Positions 18,254 to 25,851 of a stretch of 64,000 nucleotides of DNA are shown here, piece by piece (positions within the stretch are counted from its first letter, which is position 1; each line of letters starts with the position of its first letter). The stretch spans positions 42,754 to 106,753 of the forward strand of contig CAMTAF010000002.1 of assembly GCA_947066955.1 (NCBI GenBank), read 5' to 3'. The notes under the pieces are model-generated. The model ran no database searches. It had not been told where the DNA came from and was given only the letters and a program-made list of their open reading frames with translations. The position numbers and the translations under genes were made by a program. The stretch comes from an uncultured Hungatella sp. Lineage in GTDB: Bacteria > Bacillota > Clostridia > Lachnospirales > Lachnospiraceae.

Positions 18254-18904
18254 TTACAGCATTGATAAAAATCTGGGACTCTCTGATTCCGGTATCTTTA
18301 ATGCCTTCATGGCCTGTTCTGCGGAAACATGGAATGCCTCCATCACATTTTTAATATCTTCTAAATGTGTAGTTTCCGTTGTCTTCTTTTTCATGTCTTC
18401 CAACGCTTTGCACACAACCAATTCCTCCTCTCCTTCTTCCAAGCTCAGTTTCGCATTCACACACTGGTTCAGCACGTCGATCTCATTTTTTCTCAGATTC
18501 CGAAAATTCCCGTTCACTGTTTTATCCAACATTTCCATATCTTTCGAGTACTTGATAAACGCCAACACCTCCCTCAGCGTTGTGTGAAATTTATCCAGTT
18601 CCTCATCAGAAAGACCGGCCGGATTATCAGATGCACCTGATAATCCGGCACCAGAGACAAGAGCCGCCTGTCCGTCATACATGGCCGTCAGGCTTTTCAT
18701 CACGTCTCGGTACTTCTGCTCCGGTTCGCCGGCACTGTCTGCCCCATAGGGAACCGCCAGCTCTGTGACATCCAACGCTTTCAGCTGCTCCGGCCTGATC
18801 ACCTGCTGGCCTCCGAAAATATAGTAATTGAAAGCATCTGCAAATATATTGTTCTGTTCCATGTAAACCTTAGTCACGGTATCTTTGCGGCCCAATCTCC
18901 TCAC
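18254..18904 (-). pseudogene. Rpn-family protein lacking its nuclease core (in-frame internal deletion)
   Basis: 216 aa. The N-terminal 80 residues (KDTVTKVYMEQNNIFADAFN onward) and the C-terminal region to KFLSML are present, but the segment holding the GIENQ active-site motif is gone. Against the intact copy at 19.49 kb about 284 nt are missing between two GCCKCCTGT microhomologies, and one further base is missing near 18620; together they restore the reading frame. The novel bridge reads LVSGAGLSGASDNPAG. It starts with the same GTG and AAAGG signal as the intact copies. It could encode a nuclease-dead protein. Confidence 0.7.
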
Positions 18905-19096
18905 CGCCTTTCCTTTTTTCTTTTAAGAAGCGGCACTCTCTGCTTCGCGAACCCTGCCAGTTCATCGAAAGACATCTTGAAAACGTTTCTCGTTTGCCTT
19001 CCTCTTTTAGACTACATTTTATCAGGTTTTAGGAAATCCCAAAAGTTGTAAACTGGTGTATATTTTATCCGCCGTCATAAAGCCGCTGTCTTTCTT

Positions 19097-19445
19097 CTAT
19101 AGCATTGATAAAAATTTTGCAGACTCAGATTCTGGTATCTTTAATACGTCCATCGCTTGCTCCGCCGATATGTGGAGTGATTCCATCACATTTTTGATGT
19201 TTTTTAAATGCGTAGTTTTCCTTGTCTCCTCCGCTGCCTTTTTTTCATATCTTCCAACGCTTTACACACAGCCAGTTCCTCCTCTCCTTCTTTCAACCAT
19301 AATTTCGCGTTCACGCACTGGTTCAGCACATCGATCTCATTTTTTCTCAGATTCTGGGAATTCTCGTTCACTGTTTTATCCAACATTTCCATATCTTTCG
19401 AGTACTTGATAAACGCCAGCATCTCCCTCAAAGTTGTGTGGAATT
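19097..19445 (-). pseudogene. Rpn-family C-terminal fragment 5 (frameshifted at A7 tract)
   Basis: REMLAFIKYSKDMEMLDKTV through VCKALEDMKK in one frame, then the family C-terminus ending KFLSML in another. The break is again seven A where intact copies have five, as in fragment 2. No nuclease domain. Confidence 0.7.
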
Positions 19446-19492
19446 AGAATCTTATTTTAACCGGTGGGAGAAAACCTCCTGCTGTCTTTCCT

Positions 19493-19702
19493 CTACAGCA
19501 TTGATAAAAACTTTGCGAAGTCAGATTCTGGTATCTTTAATACGCCCATAGCCTGCTCTGCTGATATATGGAGTGATTCCATTACATTTTTTACTGCCTG
19601 TAAAAGCGTATTTTCAGTCGCTTCCTCAGTCGCTTTTTTTGCCGCCTTTTCCGCTGCCTTTTCTGCCGCTGCCTTTTTCATGTCTTCCAACGCTTTGCAC
19701 AC
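19493..19702 (-). CDS. Possible intragenic small protein from the Rpn C-terminus
   Basis: A GTG at 19702, in frame with the Rpn gene, has AGGAGG at 19711-19716 (8-nt spacing). The product would be 69 aa, from VCKALEDMKK to KFLSML. E. coli rpn genes are reported to make small C-terminal products from internal starts that block the toxic full-length nuclease; this arrangement suggests the same. Whether the site is used is inference. Confidence 0.4.
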   Translation of the reverse strand: MCKALEDMKKAAAEKAAEKAAKKATEEATENTLLQAVKNVMESLHISAEQAMGVLKIPESDFAKFLSML

Positions 19703-20476
19703 AACCAATTCCTCCTCTCCTTCTTTCAAGCTCAGTTTCGCGTTCACGCACTGGTTCAGCACGTCGATCTCATTTTTTCTCAGATTTCGGAAATTCCCGT
19801 TCACTGTTTTATCCAACATTTCCATATCTTTCGAGTACTTGATAAACGCCAGCACCTCCCTCAGCGTTGTGTGGAATTTATCCAGTTCCTCATCAGAAAG
19901 ACCGGACGGCGCGATCAGATGCACCTGATAATCCGGCACCAGGGACAAAAGCCTCCTGTCCTTCACGCTCATCATCTCATGCAAGGTCATCGGGCCATCC
20001 CACGGGTCCGGTGAAAAGAAGACTACCAGCGTGATCACCGGGATCAGTTTATCCTCTTTATAAAATCCCGACAAAAATTCTCCCTCATTATGCCCTTTAT
20101 AATCCTTCGCCCCACGATGGCTTGCCGCCGCTTCCTGTACTTGTTTTGCGTAATTCAGCGCATCATACAGTAGGTTCTTCACCGGCATGGCGTAATTCAC
20201 ATCACTCTGGTTTTCAATTCCCAGCAACAAGTATGCCGCCTGTTCATCATACATGGCCGTCAGGCTCTTCATCACATCGCGGTATTTCTGCTCCGGCTCC
20301 CCGGCGCTGTCTGCCCCGTAAGGAACCGCCAACTCTGTGATATCCAACGCTTTCAGCTGCTCCGGCCTGATCACCTGCTGGCCTCCGAAAATATAGTAAT
20401 TGAAAGCATCTGCAAATATATTGTTCTGTTCCATATAGACCTTGGTCACGGTATCTTTGCGGCCCAATCTCCTCAC
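19493..20476 (-). CDS. Rpn-family recombination-promoting nuclease / putative transposase (intact copy 1)
   Basis: 327 aa, starting at GTG 20476 with AAAGG upstream. The PD-(D/E)XK-type core covers about residues 15-200: FADAFNYYIFGGQQVI, then YLLLGIENQSDVNYAMPVKN with the family's GIExQ motif, and LIPVITLVVFFSPDPWDGP. A helical C-terminal region follows with an Ala/Glu/Lys coiled segment (KKAAAEKAAEKAAKKATEEA). E. coli Rpn proteins are Mg-dependent nucleases that stimulate RecA-independent recombination. An in-frame GTG at 19702 with AGGAGG eight bases before it could start a 69-aa C-terminal protein. Divergent from surface gene B. Confidence 0.85.
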   Translation of the reverse strand: MRRLGRKDTVTKVYMEQNNIFADAFNYYIFGGQQVIRPEQLKALDITELAVPYGADSAGEPEQKYRDVMKSLTAMYDEQAAYLLLGIENQSDVNYAMPVKNLLYDALNYAKQVQEAAASHRGAKDYKGHNEGEFLSGFYKEDKLIPVITLVVFFSPDPWDGPMTLHEMMSVKDRRLLSLVPDYQVHLIAPSGLSDEELDKFHTTLREVLAFIKYSKDMEMLDKTVNGNFRNLRKNEIDVLNQCVNAKLSLKEGEEELVVCKALEDMKKAAAEKAAEKAAKKATEEATENTLLQAVKNVMESLHISAEQAMGVLKIPESDFAKFLSML

Positions 20477-20717
20477 CGCCTTTCCTTTTATTATCGTATG
20501 CTTTGGCAGCCATCACCGTTTTATGTTTCTTCTGAAACGGCTACCAAATCGCTTTTTAAAGTATTGGCACCTTCCGCTTCGCGGATCCTATCAGTACGTC
20601 GGAAGGCAGCCTGAAAACATTTCGCGTTTACCTTTCTCCTTCGAGTTTCTGGCTCCAGTATACCATATTTTATCCCCCTCCACAAGGCCGCCTCTCCAGA
20701 TTTGTATACTCATTATT

Positions 20718-20780
20718 TATACGGATTCTATCTTTTTAATACTACGAATTGAATACGAATATAACCATATCTATACGATT
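20718..20780. promoter_or_regulatory. TACGA repeat cluster upstream of surface protein B
   Basis: Four same-orientation motifs (TATACGGAT, CTACGAAT, ATACGAAT, TATACGATT) with ACG cores at 20721, 20744, 20755 and 20775, spaced 23, 11 and 20 nt. The spacing is identical ahead of gene C. Confidence 0.55.
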
Positions 20781-20846
20781 TTGTGATTTTATTTCCAAGA
20801 TATTCACTGTATTTATCCATATTTTTCAATAAATTTCCTTTATATT

Positions 20847-20928
20847 AGGAAGTATAATTACCTCGTAATGAAACAGGAATTTTCGTAAAAGAAAATCCAA
20901 AAAAAGGAAAAAGGAGAGTGCATTCATT
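20847..20928 (+). promoter_or_regulatory. Promoter and 5' leader of surface protein B
   Basis: TATAAT at 20853-20858 in the conserved AGGAAGTATAATTACCTCG block, with no consensus -35. The leader differs from that of gene A at only a few positions and has AAAAAGGAGAG before the ATG. Confidence 0.7.
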
Positions 20929-22395
20929 ATGAGAAAGCAAACGAAATTAGTTGCGGTACTGTCCGCAGCTGCTCTGTTAGCTATCGGCGCTTCCATGACT
21001 TCCTTCGCAGCCAGCGGCTGGGCACAGGAAGATGGAACTTGGGTATATCTGGATAGCAGCGGGGACAGGGTGTATGACACCTGGAAGAAATCAGGATCCA
21101 GCTACTTCTATCTGAATGAGGATGGGGAGATGGCTGTGGATACCATTGTCGAGGATGGTGACGACAAATACTATGTGGACGCAAGCGGCGCAAGAGTCTA
21201 CAATCAGTGGGTCTCTATGGATAACGAAGACGACGAGACTGTCGGTGACAATGACGATATCTCTACTCTGTGGTATTACTTCGGCTCCAGCGGAAAGGCC
21301 TACAACGACGCTGTTAAAACTATCAACGGTAAAAAGTATATCTTCGATGACAACGGCTATATGCTGTCCGGCTGGCAGACCTATGGCGAGGATAACGATC
21401 TGTACTACTTAGGCGAGGAGAATGAGGGCTGGGCATACACCGGCTGGCAGTTCCTTGAACTGGATGAGGACATTGAGGACGATGACTATGACGATGAGGA
21501 GTGGTTCTACTTCAAACCGTCAACCGGAAAAGCCTACGTCGGCGAGAGAAAGTATATCAGCGGCAAGTACTACACTTTCGATGAGAACGGCGTAATGCAG
21601 GATAAGTGGGTAGTTGGTACGCCAGGTGCTCCGGCTTCCCAGGACAGTGCCCGTTATAGAGAGGATGCCGGTTCTCAGGAGACTGGCTGGATTTACGCAT
21701 ATCCTGTTGATGATCCCGACGAGGAAGGCGACGATCAGTACTGGTTCTATTTAGACAGCAAGGGGGTTCCTTTCAACCTGAATGGCGCTGATACTCAGTT
21801 TTTACAGTTAAATGACGGTACACGGTATGACATGGCCGAGACTGAGGTACAGAAGAAAGACAACGAAAAGTGGAAAACTCCGATCACCAATGTAGCTGCT
21901 AAGGTCATTAAGAGTAAGACTTATCTGTTCAACGACAAAGGCGAGATGCAGACCGGCGTATTTATCTTCTATGACTATGTAAGCCGTACAGGCGGAGTTG
22001 TTCTTGAGCCAGGCGTCTACTACTTCAGTAAGGAGGGTGGATCCGGTGAGGGCCAGATGCAGACCGGCAAGACCACTGTGAATTATGATGGCGACACCTA
22101 CAACTACTACTTCCAGAAGGATGGTTCTGCTTATTTAGCATACATCGCTGACGGCGCTCTGTACGATGGATATGGCGAGAGAATTGACGCTGAGGATGGT
22201 AATTCTTACGACTTAGTCGATATCGATGCTGGCATTACAATAAGAATTAAGGGGTCCAGCAAAGTTATCGAGGGTCCCGTTACTATGATCGTTAACTCCA
22301 GCGGTAAGGTCAAGAAGTCCGGAACCGTTAAGATTGATGGTTGGAAGTACACGGTTGACGACTATATCGTTACAGGTGTAGAGGCAGTCGATTAA
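20929..22395 (+). CDS. Secreted wall-binding-repeat protein (copy B)
   Basis: 488 aa with the same signal peptide as copy A, then wall-binding repeats such as YYFGSSGKAYNDAVK, YIFDDNGYMLSGWQ, WFYFKPSTGKAYVGERKYIS and YTFDENGVMQDKWV. An acidic stretch (DEDIEDDDYDDEEW) lies near residue 180. The first 207 nt match copy A exactly; beyond that the proteins differ by substitutions and short indels. No catalytic domain. A terminator follows, and its divergent neighbour is an intact Rpn gene. Codon use is intermediate between copies A and C. Likely a surface structural or adhesion protein. Confidence 0.85.
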   Translation: MRKQTKLVAVLSAAALLAIGASMTSFAASGWAQEDGTWVYLDSSGDRVYDTWKKSGSSYFYLNEDGEMAVDTIVEDGDDKYYVDASGARVYNQWVSMDNEDDETVGDNDDISTLWYYFGSSGKAYNDAVKTINGKKYIFDDNGYMLSGWQTYGEDNDLYYLGEENEGWAYTGWQFLELDEDIEDDDYDDEEWFYFKPSTGKAYVGERKYISGKYYTFDENGVMQDKWVVGTPGAPASQDSARYREDAGSQETGWIYAYPVDDPDEEGDDQYWFYLDSKGVPFNLNGADTQFLQLNDGTRYDMAETEVQKKDNEKWKTPITNVAAKVIKSKTYLFNDKGEMQTGVFIFYDYVSRTGGVVLEPGVYYFSKEGGSGEGQMQTGKTTVNYDGDTYNYYFQKDGSAYLAYIADGALYDGYGERIDAEDGNSYDLVDIDAGITIRIKGSSKVIEGPVTMIVNSSGKVKKSGTVKIDGWKYTVDDYIVTGVEAVD

Positions 22396-22420
22396 TCTTT
22401 AGCTTCCAAACCATTAATAA

Positions 22421-22467
22421 GGCTGTTGCTCCAGTGATGAACATCACATGGGCAGCAGCCCTTTTAT
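22421..22467 (+). terminator. Terminator of surface protein B
   Basis: GGCTGTTGCTCC with GGGCAGCAGCC forms an imperfect outer stem, GTGATG with CATCAC an inner stem, followed by CTTTTATT. Confidence 0.65.
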
Positions 22468-22549
22468 TGCACGCGTGGCAGAATATATATGCTTCCTGTG
22501 CATCCCTGCCCCGCGCGTGAGCGGGGAAAAGCCTGTTATTCATTCTGTA

Positions 22550-22578
22550 TTGTAAAAATGCCTTGCAAATGATATACT
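22550..22578 (+). promoter_or_regulatory. Promoter of the AAA/PD-(D/E)XK gene
   Basis: TTGTAA (22550-22555), 17-nt spacer, TATACT (22573-22578), followed by GGAAGGAGG before the ATG at 22610. Confidence 0.65.
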
Positions 22579-22609
22579 AAAGTTATTCTTTCAGGAAGGA
22601 GGCAGCCCT

Positions 22610-24295
22610 ATGGCAAGAACTGTGGGTCTCGGACATCAGGATTTCGCGCAGCTGATCACCAATGATTATTTTTATATCGACAAAACCAGTTTTATAAAGG
22701 AATGGTGGGAAAACGGAGATATGGTGACCCTGATCACCAAGCCCCGCAGATTCGGCAAAACTCTGACCATGAGCATGACAGAGTATTTCTTCTCTGCAGC
22801 TTGTGCCGGACAGGAGAAGTTATTTCACAACCTTTCTATCTGGAAAGAGGAAAAATACCGGAACCTTCAGGGAACCTTTCCGATGATCAGCCTCTCTTTT
22901 GCAAATGTAAAGGAAAAAGACTACCCTTCCACTATCCTGCGGATCTGCCAGCTGGTGACAGATCTGTATAACAGAAACGCCTTTTTATTACAGAGCAATC
23001 TGCTTTTAGAAGAAGAAAAAGCGGAATACCGAAAAATTTCCATGAACATGCCGGAAGTAGTCGCCACCATGGCGATTCACAAGATGGCAGAATATCTTTC
23101 CCGCTATTACCAGAAAAAAGTGATCATTCTCTTAGATGAGTATGATACGCCGATGCAGGAAGCTTACACCAATGGTTATTGGAACGAACTCTCCGGATTC
23201 ATCCGCAGTATGTTCAATTCCACATTCAAAACCAACCCATATATGGAGCGGGGGATCATGACTGGCATCACCCGTGTAAGCCGGGAATCCATTTTTTCAG
23301 ATTTAAATAATCTGGAAGTAGTAACCGCCACATCAACCAAATATGAAACATCTTTTGGATTTACTCAGGAGGAAGTATCCCAAGCTCTGAGCGAATACGG
23401 CCTGGCCCAAAAAGAGCGTGAAGTGAAGGACTGGTATGACGGTTTTTCTTTTGGAAAGAGAACAGATATTTATAATCCATGGTCGATTCTGAATTATCTG
23501 GACAAGAAAACTTTTTCCGCTTATTGGGCAAATACCAGCAGCAACAGCCTTATAAACCAGCTGATACGGCAGGGCAGTCCGGATATAAAAATTATGGTGG
23601 AAGACCTGATGAAAGGAAGAGCCATCCATGTCCGATTAGATGAGCAGGTAATCTTCGATCAATTAGACCGCAGTGAAAGCGCTATCTGGAGCCTGTTCCT
23701 GGCAAGCGGATATCTGAAAGTAACAGAACTTTCCTTAGATGAAACCAGCGGAAAACAAGAATATTCCCTCGCTTTGACAAACAAAGAGGTTTTTCTCATG
23801 TTTGAAAAAATGATCCAGGACTGGTTCGCGCAGTCCACCCCCTCCTACAATCAATTTATCAAAGCGCTGTTGGCCGGGGATGTCAAGGCGATGAATGTCT
23901 ATATGAATCGGGTCGCTTTGTCTACCTTCAGCTATTTTGACACAGGCAAACGTCCTTCCGATGTGACAGAACCAGAACGTTTTTATCATGGGTTCGTTCT
24001 GGGCCTTATGGTAGACCTGGAAGACCGGTATCTGATCACTTCCAACCGAGAAAGCGGGTTTGGGCGGTACGACTGTGTCCTTGAGCCAAAAAGCCAAAAA
24101 GATGATGCCATCATACTGGAGTTTAAAGTACATGACCCCGATGAAGAACATTCTCTTAGAGATACTGTAGACGCTGCTCTAAAACAGATCAAGGATAAAA
24201 AGTATGCTGCTTCATTACAGCACAAGGGGATTTCCCATGAACGGGTCCGCATGTATGGATTCGCTTTTGAAGGGAAAAAGGTTTTGATTGGATAA
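22610..24295 (+). CDS. AAA-ATPase-like protein with C-terminal PD-(D/E)XK nuclease domain
   Basis: 561 aa. The N-terminus has the PF09820-type pattern YFYIDKTSFIKEWWENGD then TLITKPRRFGKTLTMSM, a Walker A of the RRFGKT type, and a Walker B-like KVIILLDEYDTPMQEAY near residue 180. The C-terminus carries the nuclease-like fold: GFGRYDCVLEP, then IILEFKVHD (the E-x-K pair) and ALKQIKDKKYA. Such AAA plus DUF1703 proteins are common in gut anaerobes, often in many copies; a role in mobility or defence is suspected, not shown. It has its own promoter and lies amid the Rpn copies. Confidence 0.85.
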   Translation: MARTVGLGHQDFAQLITNDYFYIDKTSFIKEWWENGDMVTLITKPRRFGKTLTMSMTEYFFSAACAGQEKLFHNLSIWKEEKYRNLQGTFPMISLSFANVKEKDYPSTILRICQLVTDLYNRNAFLLQSNLLLEEEKAEYRKISMNMPEVVATMAIHKMAEYLSRYYQKKVIILLDEYDTPMQEAYTNGYWNELSGFIRSMFNSTFKTNPYMERGIMTGITRVSRESIFSDLNNLEVVTATSTKYETSFGFTQEEVSQALSEYGLAQKEREVKDWYDGFSFGKRTDIYNPWSILNYLDKKTFSAYWANTSSNSLINQLIRQGSPDIKIMVEDLMKGRAIHVRLDEQVIFDQLDRSESAIWSLFLASGYLKVTELSLDETSGKQEYSLALTNKEVFLMFEKMIQDWFAQSTPSYNQFIKALLAGDVKAMNVYMNRVALSTFSYFDTGKRPSDVTEPERFYHGFVLGLMVDLEDRYLITSNRESGFGRYDCVLEPKSQKDDAIILEFKVHDPDEEHSLRDTVDAALKQIKDKKYAASLQHKGISHERVRMYGFAFEGKKVLIG

Positions 24296-24607
24296 AATGA
24301 AGAATTGGGGCCTTATTCTAACAGGCGGGAGAATCCCGCCTGCTGTCTTTTCTGCCGCTGCCTTTTTCATATCTTCTAACGTTTTACACACAACCAGTTC
24401 CTCATCGGAATACTCATTTTTCGTATAACGCACGGTTAATTTTATCTCCCCTAACCCTGTCAAAAAAGAACGGTTCTTCTCCAAAAAATCCAGTACTTCT
24501 CCGCGCCATAGTTCATATTCCTGTGTCAATCTGTCAACATCCATAATTTCATACAACTCATGTCCTTTTTGGATTAGCTCCTTCTCCAACATACCTTTAC
24601 ACCTCAT
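24215..24607 (-). CDS. Small partner protein of the ATPase, with Rpn-like tail and run-on end
   Basis: 130 aa from ATG 24607, overlapping the ATPase stop by ATGA. Residues 6-70 (LEKELIQKGHELYEIMDVDR onward) match no family I know. Residues 70-90 (DEELVVCKTLEDMKKAAAEK) match the C-terminal region of the Rpn proteins here. After that the frame runs antisense through the terminator and the 3' end of the neighbouring AAA gene, so the last 40 residues are probably not native. I read it as a real small gene whose end was replaced by, or fused to, Rpn sequence. Confidence 0.55.
   Translation of the reverse strand: MRCKGMLEKELIQKGHELYEIMDVDRLTQEYELWRGEVLDFLEKNRSFLTGLGEIKLTVRYTKNEYSDEELVVCKTLEDMKKAAAEKTAGGILPPVRIRPQFFILSNQNLFPFKSESIHADPFMGNPLVL
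24322..24353 (+). terminator. Terminator of the AAA/PD-(D/E)XK gene
   Basis: CAGGCGGGA pairs with TCCCGCCTG, followed by CTGTCTTTTC, 26 nt after the stop codon. Confidence 0.75.
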
Positions 24608-25770
24608 TCCATCTCCCATCGCAGATAAAACAGAAATACATTATCTAGAATATGGATGCTTTCATCCTTCCACTCAAGCACTTGATACAGCATCCCCCTG
24701 GTCTCCAAAATCTTCTGCCAGTTTTTCAGTGAATCTCTTACTTTCTGCGTCTTTATCTCCTGAGCGCCAATATTATTTTTGATCCGCTCCATCAACTCTT
24801 CCATGCCAAGTTCTATGATAGGCGGATCATCCGCCATAACCTTTAAAATAAGGCTGTATATATCCCGACTACTCCCATCTATAAGATTGTATCTTAAACG
24901 CTGCTGCCCTCTTGTAGGCGGTCCCTCCTTCAAGACACGCACCACATCTCCATATGGAAGATTTACACAGGTAAATCTACAGCTTTCTTCCGCCATATCA
25001 TCAGTGACTTTCGCGCTTTCCTCTGACAGCAATCCTACATTTAGACAAATCGACTGCATAAGCTGGGGAGAATGAATGCTCTCCTCAGCCATCCTGGATA
25101 TGATCTTGTCATCTACTGCGATCCCCAGTCTGGCGAATCCCATCTCAGCGATTCGCTTCAATTCCTCTTTCTTCCATGGTTCCATCTCAATCACGGAAAT
25201 CCTGCCGGTAAGATCCGGGTTAAGCCGAATAGCATCATCAGAACGATAAGGAAGAGAGATGACAACCGCCTTAAACCCCATCCGAATCGTTTCTTTCAGC
25301 TGACAGGCAATATCATACTGAATCTCCGGCGGTGCATAATGGAAATCATCCAGAACAAAAACTTTTTCATATTTTTTAAAATACTCAATCACTTTATCTT
25401 TAGCGGCAAAATAATTTTTCGTAATAATTGTTGATCTCTTCTGATCTTCAGAAAAGTCGGCGTTTTGCTCGCTGACTGCCGCAGTCATGGAAATCCCAAT
25501 TTTCTTTCCAAGCCCTGACCAAAAATCATGCTCCTTTGAAAAATCATTGCCTGACATGGAAACCATATGTTCTTGCCCAATGACACTTTCGCACAACACA
25601 GTCTTCCCTAGTTTTGAGGGGCCGATGATATAGGTCAGATATCCTTCTACAGAAAGACTCTGTTCCAGACGTTCCTCATAAGTATATCTTGTCCCTTTGG
25701 AACGCCTAGACACATAAGTCATCAGAGGATAAGTTCCAGGTTTGAAAACCTCTGAAAATTTCATTTCCAT
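24604..25770 (-). CDS. AAA/STAND-like P-loop ATPase
   Basis: 388 aa. Walker A is YIIGPSKLGKTVLC near residue 50; Walker B is KVFVLDDFHYAPPE near residue 140. A sensor-like VVISLPYRSDD and a lid helical region follow, then a winged-helix-like C-terminus ending SIHILDNVFLFYLRWEME. The layout (P-loop plus C-terminal helical/HTH part, no effector domain) resembles archaeal-type/STAND ATPases seen in toxin and defence gene pairs. It sits 81 nt after an intact Rpn gene and is coupled to a small downstream ORF, so the three probably form one transcript. Function unknown. Confidence 0.75.
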   Translation of the reverse strand: MEMKFSEVFKPGTYPLMTYVSRRSKGTRYTYEERLEQSLSVEGYLTYIIGPSKLGKTVLCESVIGQEHMVSMSGNDFSKEHDFWSGLGKKIGISMTAAVSEQNADFSEDQKRSTIITKNYFAAKDKVIEYFKKYEKVFVLDDFHYAPPEIQYDIACQLKETIRMGFKAVVISLPYRSDDAIRLNPDLTGRISVIEMEPWKKEELKRIAEMGFARLGIAVDDKIISRMAEESIHSPQLMQSICLNVGLLSEESAKVTDDMAEESCRFTCVNLPYGDVVRVLKEGPPTRGQQRLRYNLIDGSSRDIYSLILKVMADDPPIIELGMEELMERIKNNIGAQEIKTQKVRDSLKNWQKILETRGMLYQVLEWKDESIHILDNVFLFYLRWEME

Positions 25771-25851
25771 CCAATCCCCCTTCCAGTGATCAACTTATTG
25801 ATGAAAATGTATACATATTTTATCCACCGTCACCATGCCGCTGCCTTTATT

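Larger units (their letters stand above)
20477..20928. other. Divergent regulatory region between Rpn copy 1 and surface gene B
   Basis: About 450 nt without a gene. It contains a segment (20650-20720) nearly identical to the region left of gene C, the TACGA repeat cluster (20718-20780) and the gene B promoter block. No structural RNA was recognised. Confidence 0.6.
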
